Assembly: GCA_021186555.1 (NCBI GenBank)
Contig: JAJKFL010000042.1
Location: 29,305,215 to 29,369,214, forward strand
Length of the DNA: 64,000 nucleotides
DNA from: Reticulitermes speratus
Taxonomy: Eukaryota > Arthropoda > Insecta > Blattodea > Rhinotermitidae
Direction of reading: 5' to 3'
Below the pieces are notes generated by a model. That model made no database searches, was not told where the DNA came from, and saw only the letters and a list, made by a program, of their open reading frames with translations. The position numbers and the translations under genes are program-made. Below, piece by piece: positions 11,180 through 22,390 of this stretch (within the stretch, counting starts at the first letter, position 1; each line of letters begins with the position of its first letter).

Positions 11180-12054
11180 TACACAATGTGCCCATTAAAT
11201 AATGAGACTGCATTTATTATGAAAAAACTAATGAATATATTTAAAAGTTTTTGTTACAAACTGTCAATATAATGGCCCTCCCCCCAACTCGACATAATGC
11301 TGAGATCATTTATACAGGTCCTTGAAAGCACACTGGAAGTGCTGCAATGCAACAACCCCTCTCAGTTGCTTGGTCACACCGCGTTGGATGTCACTAATGT
11401 CGCTGAATTGCTCTCCTTTTAGGGCCAGTTTCGCCTTTGGGAAGAGAGAAAAGTTTGGCAAAGCCAAATCGATTTACAAGCAAGAAACTGACTCACATTC
11501 AATGTGCAGTGTAGCACAAACCTTGAACAAATCTTCCTTTTCTGCAAATCTCTTTCCAAAACTTGCCTGGGCACTTCCTTACCAACTCCAAGATGTTCAG
11601 TGAGTAGCCTAGTGGTTATTCGCCTGTTCTGCATCACAATGGCACAAGCGTTCTCCACGTTTTCATTGGACCGAACAGAAACTGGCCGGCCTGGATGAGG
11701 TTCATCCTCCAGCGACTCCCTGCCTTCTTGAAAACGTTAGAAGACTTGTGCACGACTCAGACAGTAATCACCAGCTACATTTTTCAGGTCATGAAACACA
11801 TTTCCTTAGCAGTTTTCCCTGATTTAAAGTAAAATTTAATCACAGCATGTTGCTCCATGTCGAAAATTTTGACACGCGAAACAAACGTTTACTTTGACGG
11901 CAATAAAACCACAGCTACTGACATTACAGAGATGAGTTTGTGCTTGTTGAAAAGAGCACACTCTAGCCATCACAACCATTTACTATTTTGCTAATCTGTT
12001 TGCAGGGTGCTCAGAAAAGAAATCAGTCTCATTATTTAATGGTCAAATTGTGTA
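11180..12054 (-). mobile_element. Mariner element with inverted ends, transposase internally deleted
   Basis: Terminal inverted repeats of about 31 bp pair 11182-11210 with 12024-12052; the inner 19 bp (starting CCATTAAATAATGAGACT) are perfect, and TA flanks both sides. The minus strand encodes a mariner transposase N-terminus starting near 11860: MEQHAVIKFYFKSGKTAKE, then helix-turn-helix residues, DEPHPGRPVSVRS in another frame, and ENACAIVMQNRRITTRLL with KRKICSRFV. It then passes directly to a C-terminal stretch near 11310 (CAFKDLYKW, YVELGG). The catalytic DDD domain is missing and frames are shifted. It is a non-autonomous, dead copy; the clear ends suggest moderate age. Confidence 0.75.
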
Positions 12055-12104
12055 CGAGCCAGAAAATTAGTTTATGTTGTGTATAATGTAGTAAGTAAGG
12101 AGCT

Positions 12105-12410
12105 TTGTAATATTCCCCATACAGCCCTGATCTGGCACAAGTGATTTATCATCTGTTTCCAGCACTGATGCAAAATATTGGTGGTCACAGATTTAAAATG
12201 ATTGCAAAGCAGCAACAGTTGTCACACAGTGACTGGTAATACAGAACACAGTCTGCTATCGAAAGGGAACAGAAAATCTTGTCCCATAATATGATAAGTA
12301 TCCCGTTTGTGGGCAGAGAATATGTATAGACAAATAGTGGGATTGCAGTACACTGAAATCTGAACTGGTTGGACAGAACCCAAAATGTGTGTATTATAAA
12401 CTTATTTTCT
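12105..12410 (+). pseudogene. Mariner transposase C-terminal fossil
   Basis: Plus-strand frames just outside the previous element read like the end of a mariner/SETMAR-type transposase: pieces matching PYSPDLA..YHLFPALMQNIGGH near 12120-12180, then YRKGTENLVP and YDKYPVCG near 12255-12320 (family: WYxxGIEKLIPRYDKCLN). Several stops and shifts are present. It is on the opposite strand to the neighbouring mariner and belongs to a different mariner lineage. No ends were found. Confidence 0.6.
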
Positions 12411-14211
12411 GACTGATTCAGGTATGTTATGCCTTGACTGTACTGAGTGGTGCATAATTTCAAGGTTTTCTTTGGCTGTATGAGACCAGGCATTTCACAT
12501 TCTTTATGGACATGATATATTGCTCCTCTTTCTTGATAATATTTTGTAGGACACCTCAGATGTTAATTAAAGCAAAGTTATATAGTGTTATGATTATTTT
12601 TAACTTGTTCTCTTCTCATCTTCACAGATCTTTCATTTTAACACTGATTGGCCAAACAAAATAGTGTACATATATGCCAGTCTGTCCTACAGCCTAGGTG
12701 CAAGTAAAAAAGGATGACCACATGCTGAAATTTTGTACTTACCCACTGTGGGGAAATGTCATGAAACGTGTTATGTGTAATGCTGTCCATACTGGCAATA
12801 ATATATCTCCCTTGTATGATTTTGATTGCCTCCATCATGAATGTCATTCACAGATGGCAAGAAGGTAGCATTTGTGAGGCAACTGTTTTACTTTTGATAT
12901 ATTGTTTCGCTTATTTACAGCCTCTAGTTCACAGTTAAATGATCACTCTATGCATAGCAGCAGGCCATTTAAATGAAAACACAAGGGGTAAAGAGTTTGT
13001 GGTAATAATGAAACAAAATTATTACCTTACATGAAAGCATACACAGTTTTAGATTTATTTAAATACCAGTTGAATGGTCTGAAAATATCTCTGACAAAAG
13101 CTATAGTCTGTAATGAAATTAATATGTTACGTCCTGTCCATGTTCTTCATACAGTATATTCTGAAGGTAATTACTGTCAAATGTTAAAGTGAACTCCATG
13201 TAGATATGTAAATGAAGCATGCCTGTTTGTGATACGTAATTCTGTACCATCTTATGGATGTTGTTACTAAGTGAGCACTCCAACAGGAGAGTTACAATAT
13301 AAAGTGTATCAAATCAGAAATGAGATCAGACCATTCATTATTACCGGTTTGGTACTAATTATATGGTATGAAAGATAAAGCCTGTGGAAGATTGTGGTAG
13401 GTAGGTTGTACAATTTTCATAATTGCTGAGAGGGAAAAAGGAACACTATGTACCAGTTTAAAGATGTATGCATATTCTAGAGCAGTTGTGCCATAGTATT
13501 TGATTCTTTATGCACTTGGTTGTTATGAGTTGCCAACTACTGAAATGTCAACGTAAATGAATGTAGAAGACCTAAATGTTTGTCTAAACTGTGTAAGCCC
13601 CTAGAGCTTCTAATGCTTTTATATAAAAGCAGAAGTGAGTTTCTGTACATTGTATAAGTGCACATTTTTTTATGAGAAGAAACTTTGTACTCACAAAATG
13701 ACTGGGGCAATTAGATAAGTATGATTTTGTTGGTACATGTATCACATATCGTGGTAGATAGTTACTATAGATATAAGCTCAAATTGTACATAACTGAGCA
13801 GGAAGTAATTCGTTAATCTGTTTTATATTTCTCTTGTCTCCTGTTCCTTTGCTCTGTGGACATAAGAATTCTGTCTGGCAATTCTTATTTTTGTGCACAA
13901 ACCTTTTTGATATGAATTTTATTCATTTTTTTAAAATTGAGGTTGTTTATAATGTGTGTAAAGGGTCCCAGTAGCCCTATCAACTTTATAGGCTGTAAGG
14001 AAGCCGTCCTATTCACAGGTAATGCGAGTGACAGGATCCAGTTTGGTCATTGCACAAGTATAAGAGTTGGCAAAATCTGTCTCTTTACTTTCACACACAT
14101 CAGAGTGGTGTTTTTGGAAGTTGCCTATATCATTCACCCAAAGGAGGTTCTAGAAGTGCCCTGCCCCCACACCTAGATATAATTGAGCAAATGAGTTCAT
14201 GCATATGCTGT
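12411..14211. other. No recognisable gene
   Basis: AT-rich DNA with short, biased-looking frames only. Some or all may be intron or intergenic DNA. No repeat family recognised. Confidence 0.35.
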
Positions 14212-14242
<31 letters not shown>

Positions 14243-14268
14243 GCGCGCGCGCACACACACACACATAT
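14212..14268. repeat. CA/CG/CA microsatellite
   Basis: Blocks of CA repeats flank a central block of CG repeats and end in CACATATG. The whole 57 bp strictly alternate purine and pyrimidine. The CG block is unusual in an otherwise CG-poor AT-rich region. Confidence 0.95.
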
Positions 14269-14376
14269 GTAACTTGGGGGAGGGTGGGGGCCAATGCACC
14301 TCCAGTATTTTTTATTCCTAAGAATAGTTATTTTTTTCTATTGAGTTTGACATTCCTAATACCCATGGTTGATTCG

Positions 14377-14398
14377 CCCCCCCCCCCCCCCCCCCCCC
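14377..14398. repeat. Poly-C tract
   Basis: An uninterrupted run of about 22 C, followed at about 14430 by a short TC microsatellite. Confidence 0.9.
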
Positions 14399-14653
14399 AG
14401 TTGTTATTAGCCAAGTTATACCTATGCTTTCTCTCTCTCTCTCTAAAGAACGTAGCTGGGGTAAATTAGATGGTTATAACAATAGTATGCACACATGCCT
14501 GAAACTTAACAACAGAATGCGCAAGTAGGGGCTACTTTTCAGTGCACCAGCCAATAGTATTCACCTTAATGAGTGTCAGATTCAGTAGCATTCAATTTAA
14601 GTTAATTAGTTTATTATAATAGAATTATTTTGTCTTTCTCTCCGGGCTTGGTC

Positions 14654-14875
14654 AAGTCCTTTTATTTCAACCAACATATGCACTACAATTTGTCGTCTTA
14701 TATACCCCTACATATGTTTTGACTACTTATTAGTCATCATCAGGGGGATCAAAGTATATAAACACAGATTACACATCCACTATAATAGTTGGTTCACATT
14801 CAAGGTTAAAATGAGGTGAACTTTGTTCTTGAATGTTAACTAACTATTATAGTGGATGTGTAATCTGTGTTTATA
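14654..14875 (-). mobile_element. Penelope-type remnant with hammerhead-like motif and inverted arms
   Basis: The segment has three parts. First is an end box (CAACCAACATATGCAC, 14669-14684) also found in the related elements at 30.38 kb and 40.92 kb. Second is an antisense hammerhead-like motif (14705-14747). Third is an inverted repeat (14757-14804 against 14829-14875, about 47 bp, mostly matching) separated by about 24 bp. The order equals that of the intact element at 40904-41358, where the second arm continues into a second hammerhead. Here the second arm stops at 14875, so this is a truncated relative. It has no coding capacity. Confidence 0.55.
14705..14747 (-). ncRNA. Hammerhead-ribozyme-like motif, slightly degenerate
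   Basis: On the minus strand a CCCC/GGGG stem I encloses the core CTGATGA, a bulged T, stem II GACTA/TAGTC with its loop, then CAAAAC where GAAAC is expected, and a minimal stem III (ACATATGT). Apart from the changed base after stem II it follows the hammerhead consensus and the same plan as the motifs at 30438 and 41205. Hammerheads of this small type are known in Penelope-like elements. Activity is doubtful because the conserved G is not present. Confidence 0.5.
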
Positions 14876-15155
14876 AGTCGATTCATATGTAACTCGGAGC
14901 CATGTTTTATTATATACCTTATACACAATAATAATAATTTATATAATAATAATTAATAATAATTTTAATAACTGAATAAAAAACATAATAATAATTAATA
15001 ATGGATACTGGAGTCACTGTCGTATTCAATTGAGGCAGAGGTGGGTGTGGTGGTGGTTGGAGTGGTATTAGTGGTGGTAGTGGCACAAGAAGTTTTTTAC
15101 GTAAGTCCGGATCTACGTATGTCGGAGCGACGTAAGTCGGGGTCCGTCTGTATTT
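14873..15155. mobile_element. Possible DNA-transposon fragment with TCGG-rich end
   Basis: The right end is a run of diverged short repeats (ACGTAAGTCCGGATCTACG, then GTCGGAGCGACGTAAGTCGG) ending GTCCGTCTGTA, a pattern typical of the subterminal repeats of pogo/Tigger-like MITEs. The left side has a weak counterpart (AAGTCGATTCATATGTAACT). The interior is AT-rich with a G/T-rich stretch. Ends are too decayed to define. Confidence 0.35.
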
Positions 15156-15499
15156 ACTGCTTCCATTATTTCCCCACTTCTTTTTGAATAATTTTTTGAC
15201 TCTTATTAAAGCCAAAGGAAAATACATTGGAGACTGCTGACACACTTTAAAAATAGTGATGTAAAATTTACAAAAAACAAATACTGAAAGAAAAGTAAAT
15301 AAGGTGGAATGTAACAAATAACAGATTTACTTTCTGTACTTTTGAAAATTCAGATCTATGCCACTGCAATTTTGATATGTTCCAGCATACACAGTGGTGC
15401 ATCTATGCATCTGTGATATATAAAACAGGAGTCAGTATGTGGTTGATTGACAAGTGTTTGTGTGTGTGTGTTGTGTGTTTTATTCACACATGCAGGGTG
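15156..15499. other. No recognisable feature
   Basis: AT-rich DNA with a GT-rich patch near 15455-15480. Nothing coding was seen. Confidence 0.35.
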
Positions 15500-15910
15500 T
15501 TGTTACTTTTAGTGTTTGACACGGTATTAATTATCAGATGACCTTGGCATGTACATACTTTTATCAATGAAAAGCTCTCACTCTTTGATAGATTGCATTA
15601 CTGATCTAATGGCTTTGACATGTACATGCTTTTATCCATAAAATGCTCTCAGTGTCTGACTCATAATGTTAATCATCAGATGGCCTTGACGTGTTTGTAC
15701 ATAGTTTCACCTATAAGAAACTATATGTTCTGACAGTTGGTGTTAATCATCAGACATCTTTGACATGTACAAACTTTCACCTATATGGGAGTATCTAATG
15801 GATGGTGTTAATTTTCAATTATAACAGACTGTCATTGTCTGAACATGCCATTAATTATTAGGCAGCCTCAACATATGCATACTTTCATTATGAGAGACTT
15901 CACTTTGAAT
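15500..15910. repeat. Diverged tandem repeat, unit about 71-75 bp
   Basis: About five or six copies of a unit that reads roughly GTTAATCATCAGATGGCCTT then GACATGTACATACTTTCACC and TATAAGAAACTCTCAGTGTC. Key words recur in the same order: CTTTGACATGTACA near 15548, 15614, 15686, 15748 and 15870, each preceded by TTAAT.ATCAGA. Copies differ by substitutions and small indels. It shows no frame and no relation to a known transposon. Confidence 0.7.
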
Positions 15911-16270
15911 TTACAGTGCACCTTTTCCATTTAAAATTCATAGACATATCATATCTGCCACCTTACAAAATGTTACATGGTGAGGTACTGTAATTCATCA
16001 GTTTAATATAAAACATACTTGTGATACAATCATTAAATTTTCTGGTTAGTAAAAGTTACATTTATCCTTTTAGAAGTGTTGTTCTAATTTAGATATTAGT
16101 CCTGTATTGAACAATTACATGGTTTCTCAATTATTATAAGTTTTCCATCATACTGGAATTATCAAAGAGAGATCTAAAGTAAATGTCTTCATCATGACCT
16201 AATTGCCGTAATGTTTCTACTGAATGTGACAGGAATTCGCCAGTTATGTAAGAAAGTTGTGATGGTGCTT
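15911..16270. other. No recognisable feature
   Basis: AT-rich DNA without coding or repeat signal. Confidence 0.3.
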
Positions 16271-16274
16271 AATT

Positions 16275-16400
16275 AAGCTCTATGACTTGAAGGCATGTAG
16301 GGAGTGAAGTCATAGCTTCTTGCTCCAGTTGTTGTACCCCCAAGAAAGAGCTCCCAGTTTCTATTGAATAAGATGTTTGGTTGGTCCCAGAACCAGTCTT
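16275..16400 (-). repeat. Short dispersed insect repeat, minus copy
   Basis: Minus-strand translation KAAKTGSGTNQTSYSIETGS then SFLGVQQLEQEAMTSL matches, position by position with divergence, the plus-strand repeat at 3595-3840. This supports one dispersed family with at least two copies in the window. Confidence 0.45.
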
Positions 16401-16654
16401 GGCTGCTTTGGAAAAAAAAATCTTGCCCCTCCCAGTAATCATTGGCCTCATCAACTGGTTATTGAGAACTAATTAGGGGAATGAGCAGGCACACATTTTT
16501 TTTTTTTGTTCTTAGCCTATTTTTTCTTTCCAAATTAGTCTTAGAAAGACAGCCAACAAAAAGATATATACATGTATATTCTTTAAGAGAGAGTAAAATT
16601 GCAGTATTCATCCCTCTGTAGATATCCTAGGCTAAGAATGGGATTGATAACCTG

Positions 16655-16815
16655 GTCGGCAGGTTGGTGTGCAGGACCATTTGCATGATTCTGGGTACAT
16701 TGGTGAGCAGGACCAGTTGCATGAATCTGGATAGGTTGGTGTTTAGGACTGGTTGTATGATTCTGGGTAGGTTGGTGTACAGGACCAATTGCATAATTCA
16801 GGGTAGGAACCAGTT
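16655..16815. repeat. 36-bp minisatellite, about 4.5 copies
   Basis: The unit is about GTTGGTGTACAGGACCAGTT plus GCATGATTCTGGGTAG. Because 36 is a multiple of three, the minus strand shows a 12-residue repeat of the type GPxHQPTQNHAT. Copies are 80-90 percent alike by eye. The open frame is a by-product of the repeat; no start context or splice signal supports a gene. Confidence 0.8.
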
Positions 16816-17035
16816 GCATGATTTGCAGTAGATGTTAGGTATGAAAATATGTATGAAATGTGGATGAGTGAATTTTGTTATGTGGCTGATCAATTAAAGT
16901 TGTATTTCTGGAGTAATATTCTGTAGGATTCTGATGATGGTGTGTGACATTTGAGCCCATTGTCTTTACAGACTTTTTCAATCGTATATATTGAAATTAG
17001 TACAGTACATTTCAGGGACAGGATTGGTCCCCAAC

Positions 17036-18113
17036 TTCAGGCTTGCTTCTTCCTAAACAACTGTTACTACATGATAATTATTTACAACATAGAATTGAAG
17101 CTTATTTACACCATAATGAAACCCAGATTAAAGTCAAATTAGTAAATGCAGCATATTCCATTAACAGCTTAGAAAATATGGCTCAGCAAATTTCACTGAA
17201 CATCAAATACACAAAATACATAATGGTCAATATAACTGTTTTCTCTCACTAAACTGTTGGAACATTTTGTAATAGCTGCTCTTCTTAGCAGTGGGAAAGA
17301 TCCTTCAGCTAGAGCCCAACAGCAGGTACAGGAAATGTAAGGAATCAGCTCATCAGCCTACCCAGTTTGAATTTCTCATTTATTTGGATCCCCCTAGTCA
17401 GTAAAGAGGTTAACCTTTATTGGCCAAATGGGACCACCATGTCCCATTAAATCTAACTCTTTATGGACAAAAGGGAAAACGCTGTCCCACTCAGGTGCAG
17501 GGATGGGCACTTAAAATGAAAGTAACTCCGGCCATTAGCAGTTACATTGGGATTTAAAGGCCAGAAGATGAAGGTTCACAAATGGATTCTGGAAGCAAGA
17601 CCTATACACATATGTCATATTGTCCAACACACTCAGGTGGTAGTTCTGGGATGGAGTTACAGATGGTGCTTTAGGGTATTTAAAACCAAGAAGAACTGAA
17701 GCAGGACCCAACCAACTGATAGGGGCTACAGTATTGCAGGCTTCAGTGGAGAGGGATGACCAACTTCACACACTCTGGATTAGAACAACAGATTTTTCTA
17801 CAGCAAGAAGTGAGAGCAACTCTTTAAAAGGTTTAAATGGCATCTAGCAATACAGCAGTCCCCCACCATTCCCACTGCTAAGAAGAACAGTTACTACCAA
17901 TACTTTCCAACTTACTAGGATCACATACACAGTGCTATTGTTTAGTGAGTGGAAATAGTAATAGTGACCAGTTAATGTATTTTGTGTATGTGATGTTCAG
18001 TGAAGTTTGTTTAGCCATATGTTATATTTACTAACGTGACTTTAATCCAGGTTTAATTATAGTGTAAGTAATTGTCATGTAATAACAGTTGTTTAGGGAG
18101 AAGCAAGCCTGAA
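17036..18113. mobile_element. Foldback element with about 250-bp inverted arms
   Basis: Left arm 17036-17296 and right arm 17870-18113 are imperfect inverted copies. Both begin at the outer side with TTCAGGCTTGCTTC..CCTAAACAACTGTT-type sequence and end at the inner side with TTCTTAGCAGTGGGA. Long matching blocks include TTTCACTGAACATCA followed by TACACAAAATACAT. The 570-bp centre has no coding frame. The structure is that of a long-TIR, non-autonomous DNA transposon; arm divergence of perhaps 15-20 percent by eye means it is old. The superfamily was not determined and no target duplication was recognised. Confidence 0.75.
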
Positions 18114-18872
18114 AACAGTGGGAGACTTTATCTCCCCTGTCTTCAAAGTAGCCACCTTCTAAACGTTTTGTGAGTCAAAGACTATGTGCATTTCTTGATT
18201 TCCATCTAAGTTACATGCCTGGTCCATCATAATCTAATTGATTTGATTACCTTGACAAAACCAGTTTAGCCTTATAGATTATAGTGTATCTGTGTGTAAT
18301 ATTCTCCACTGCCTGGCGTGAAAGATTCTGTGTATAATTTCCTTGATGCTGCTTGTAGAATTATGACACTGAATGACTTTCAGTGACTTGAAAAATCAAG
18401 ACCATTCCCAGTTTGAAAAACGAAAATGAATGTCACTAGAATTTAGGGAGAAATGGAAGAAGACTAAAGAAATTGTGATTATTTGTAACAAACAATTGCA
18501 CAATGTCCAACATGGTCTTAAAATGTGAAACTTGAACAGAAAGTTTAAACCTGGTTTAGAAATGTAACCCTCAAAATTGTGCAGTTCTTTCTCATATGGC
18601 AAGTGCTTGTTGCTTGGCAAATTAGTATACAGATTAATGTTCAACACATCAGAGAGAGAGAGAGAGAGGCTGTGTGCATGTGCACACTTGCATGCATGGG
18701 TGTGTTTGTGTGTGTGAACTTGGGCAGAGGTGCAGGCACTTATGTGTGGTGATAATTAAATGATGGAACTTCAATTACAAACTGAAGTAGAATGTGATTG
18801 TAGGTTTGAACGTTGTCAGCCTTTCATTTGTTTATAAAACTTGTTACCATTTATCCACATATCACCAGAAGA

Positions 18873-18903
<31 letters not shown>

Positions 18904-19278
18904 GCAACAACAACAGAAGCTGTTATCTTAATAATAAGAATCAGATTCCTTTTATTTCTCTGTTACTAATTGTTGTATGCACCCATGCAGACTGAAATGT
19001 AGAATATTTCTTTGCTTGTTTGTCTTTGCAGCTTTTGCCTTCAAAGTGCTCACTGCTTCATTTTGCATTTAATGTAAGGAGTAAATTCACCTTCTGGAAT
19101 TTTATCAGGGGAACACATGTTACAGACCCTATTACAGACTGTTACAGACCCTAATTTTATGGCTTTGAATCAGTAAGCAGAGTAGTGGGAAATATTTGCA
19201 CTGATATATAATGTTGCACCAAGGATATTCATTGCCTTCAGGCAATTCATCGCCATTCTGTTCACAGTCAAATGAAGC
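18114..19278. other. Non-coding DNA with two microsatellites
   Basis: An AG run at about 18651-18668 followed by a GT-rich patch, and an AAT run at about 18868-18900. No gene or transposon recognised. Confidence 0.4.
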
Positions 19279-19672
19279 CAACAAATAATCCATCAACACC
19301 AGATATATTGTAACAATCTCTACAGCTACATGTTTTGGCTACATTAATGGCCATCACAGGGCTGTACAGAAGAAAATAAGTTTTGATATACAACTGCAAA
19401 ATGCAGTAATAGATCTAAAGCGTTACAATGAATTCATTTGTAAAATTATTGTAAAATACATAGTCTAAAATAAAATAGGCTGTATATACATTTAAAAAAC
19501 ATTCCATGTAAGGCAGTACAGTGTAGCTGTGTGATGTAGGTTAAAAATGCATATCTAAGTAAAAAGTACATATCAGAATAAAAACTTCTTGATGGCTATT
19601 AATGTAGCTGAAACATGTGGCTGGTGATGCTGTTACAATATATGTTGTGTTGACAGATTATTTGTTTGTGTT
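19279..19672. mobile_element. Foldback element with hammerhead-like remnants in both arms
   Basis: Inverted arms of about 75-80 bp pair 19279-19358 with 19595-19672 (shared words include CAACAAATAATC, ATATATTGTAACA and GCTACATTAATGGCCATCA). Near the inner end of each arm, read outward, is a sequence shaped like the hammerhead motifs of this window: TGATGGCTATTAATGTAGCT followed by GAAACATGTGG in the right arm, and TGATGGCCATTAATGTAGCC followed by AAAACATGTAG in the left. The CUGANGA core is degenerate. The layout matches the intact element at 40904-41358, so I read it as an older member of the same head-to-head class. Confidence 0.5.
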
Positions 19673-21734
19673 AATTCTGATTCTTAAATCTCATTCTTCA
19701 TAATTGTCAATTTTTCCATTTTAATTTCTTTAATTTCCTCCCGTCCATTGCCTTATGAGTTCATTTTATTCCACGCCTACACACCTAGCAGTTTGTGTTG
19801 AGCAAACACATGCATTTCTCATTAGTTTTGTATTTGGCTTGAGCACATTGTTTTCCATTTCTCATCTTAGTCCACCCAGTCCATCTTCAGAATTTTCAAG
19901 AACGTGTTTCCCACCCACTTGCAAATGGTGCAGAGTGTATTTGAAGAAATTGTACATTATATACATTATGAATGGTACTCGAGGATAAGAAGTTCGATGG
20001 CTCTAATACTTATGAAACATCCTTCTGTACTGAAGGATAAATTGCTTTGTTGCTTGGGTTATATAGGTCTTAAGTTTACCATGCAGTTATGGAATTTTTA
20101 ATTTTATATGTAGTGAAACAGATGATATGAATGTGTTGCCTATCAAAGTGGATCCTGTCACACAGTACTGTTGAACTGTTGGCCATAGTGTGGTGACAGT
20201 TCGTGGACTGATTTTGTTATTGTAACTCATGAGGAACAAGGAATTGTATGCGTGTGGAGCGAACACATTTCAATTCCATTTTATTTTGTCAATTTGATGG
20301 CCCCTACTGGATATCTGCAAAGGGCAGGCTGCTTATGTTCTGCCATTACATAACATCAAGTGCTTCAGCTCTTAAGCCAGAAGGGAATGAGTTAAATGTA
20401 CTGCCTCATAATTATGTAACTGTCATATCTATCTTTTGGGACCCCATTGAACTGCTTACAATAAACAAGTGGTGATCTGTATGTAGTATATTTCTCCTGA
20501 AACTTATTTCTTTTGCTGCATGTGGGCAAGGTTAAATTGTAAAAGTGTGTTATCACTGTAATTGGCTAAATACACAGCATCAGTGAAAAGATCACTGAAT
20601 TTATCTGAAAAGCTGTTAACTTTGCCACCATATATTCCACACACAGTGACATGACATGTAACCAGAGCCTGTATGATGGAAAGCCAGTGCTGTATCTGTG
20701 GAAGAGTCGTGTGGTAAAATATAGTGCCTGTACTGAACATTCACATCTAACAGTGAAGAGGCGTAGTTAAACTATGTGAAGATCCATGTTAGATGGTTTA
20801 TAGTTAATGCAGAACATAATGTGATTTCGTTGCAGTGAACATAATGTGATTTCGTTGCAGTAAATTAAACTCTTGCATTACTGTCCATTGACTGAATGGT
20901 AACTGTTCCCTGTGTGTGAACATGTGTTTGCCTGAAAAGCCAGTGCATGCAGTATCATTAGGTGATTCTGATTTAGGCAGTGAGTTTCTGACTACTACTA
21001 TATGTGGATAATACATAAACTGATCACAGTCATGTGTTTGATTTGTACTGCCATCTGGGTGGAAGTGTCATATGGTCATATGAATGAGTAAGTGTATGAT
21101 GATTGTGTCATGAAAAACAATAGATGTACTGGACTGCCAGTTGGTCATCACTGACCAGATGCTGTGACCTTAAAATTGTCAGTAATAACATAGTGTGGAT
21201 CCAATAGTGTCCTTATCCGTGCATCAGCTGAGCATATTCTTGCACAGTGTGCCAGAACCAAGTTTCTGGTCTTGGGCGACAGTATTCTAACCCAAGCCAT
21301 TATCATTTTGTGGGTCATGTTGATAGATATTCCTTATGTTACTGGAGCTGTGGCACATTGCTTGGTTTTGCAGACATTCTGTAGTGGACTTGCCGTATGT
21401 GTAACTGTTGATCTCTTATGTGGATCATATCTTTCAGTACATAATCCAAGTCTAATTAATATTGATAAGAAATATATGCCATTATGATAGCAAAGTTTGT
21501 TATTTGCACTTCCATATTCTGTAAATATTGTTATTTATTTATGATAGAAATAATAACCAGTCTTTTTTAATTTTTTCTGTTTTACCATCCAAATTAAACT
21601 GTTCTGTCATAATGATGAAGTTGTGATCTTGGTGACCGCAAAGGTACATCAGCACAGTCTGTTCATGAAAACGGTACAGAAATGATTTATTATTAATAAA
21701 ATTACATGATAGTAAATGAAGTTGTATTTTTTGA
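19673..21734. other. No recognisable gene
   Basis: AT-rich DNA. It includes a 25-bp unit (beginning GAACATAATGTGATTTCG) repeated twice in tandem at 20812-20861. The frame at 21272-21487 shows no family resemblance. Confidence 0.4.
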
Positions 21735-21995
21735 CATGGACATAGCTGGGGGGGGGGGGTGCTGCCGCCCTGTGTGACAAGAGTCCAGGGGCAGCAAAAT
21801 GGGTGGGAGAATGAATATTATAAGTGAAAAAATCTGATTTTCCGCGCACAACGAATTTTAAATTACTGAGCGAAATACAAAGAAATTCGGTAAATAATTT
21901 TGATTTTTCTAAAGTTCATAATTTCTGTTACAAGCCACCATTGTGATTACTGGCCATGGGTGCTAAAAACCCTAGCTACACCACTGTACATTGAT
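21735..21995. repeat. Dispersed repeat, copy 1 (CATAGCTGGG type end)
   Basis: Starts CATAGCTGG with a poly-G run, then GCTGCCGCCC, and ends CCCTAGCTACACCACTGTA, which resembles the frequent arthropod transposon end CAGTGG-GTAGCTAGGG in inverted form. A related copy lies at 35105-35345, sharing GAATATTATAA..CTGATTTTC and TTTTAAATTA.TGAG words. No coding. Probably a non-autonomous DNA transposon. Confidence 0.55.
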
Positions 21996-22390
21996 GCTAC
22001 CAATGGGAACGGTGCTCCTGGCGCTAGGACATTAAAATAGCTATGTTATTGCTCTGTTTTGATTATGATCTGTTGGTGGAAGTTCAGCTTTGTTTGTCGA
22101 GCCTATTCTCACTCGTGTATGCTTAATGGATGGTCCAATACAGGAAACTTCTATTGGATTTTGTTCACCTAAAAGTCAAATCTCCAATTGGAAGTTTTTC
22201 TTCTTTATCCTCAGCATAGTTTTAGTATCCATCATTTCATGAACAAATGTAGGAGAACCATACACCACAGTAAAGCTTTCTCAGAACTTGGGTGTACCAC
22301 CGGTATGGACAAGCCAGAAGAAAAATGATGCAGATAGACATGAGGTTCTCACAGTAGTGTAGCTGAAGATACAAGTCAAATGAATGAAAG

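Noticed and set aside
11419-11658. Separate host gene on the minus strand (79 codons)
   Set aside because: It is the helix-turn-helix part of the mariner transposase within clear inverted ends.
12185-12493. 102-codon minus frame
   Set aside because: Antisense to the mariner C-terminal fossil.
14919-15317. 132-codon minus frame with YYY-rich end
   Set aside because: Composition comes from AT microsatellite and G/T-rich DNA; no start context or homology.
15500-16815. CRISPR-like array from the two tandem repeats
   Set aside because: Units are contiguous and diverged, without unique spacers, in a eukaryotic context.
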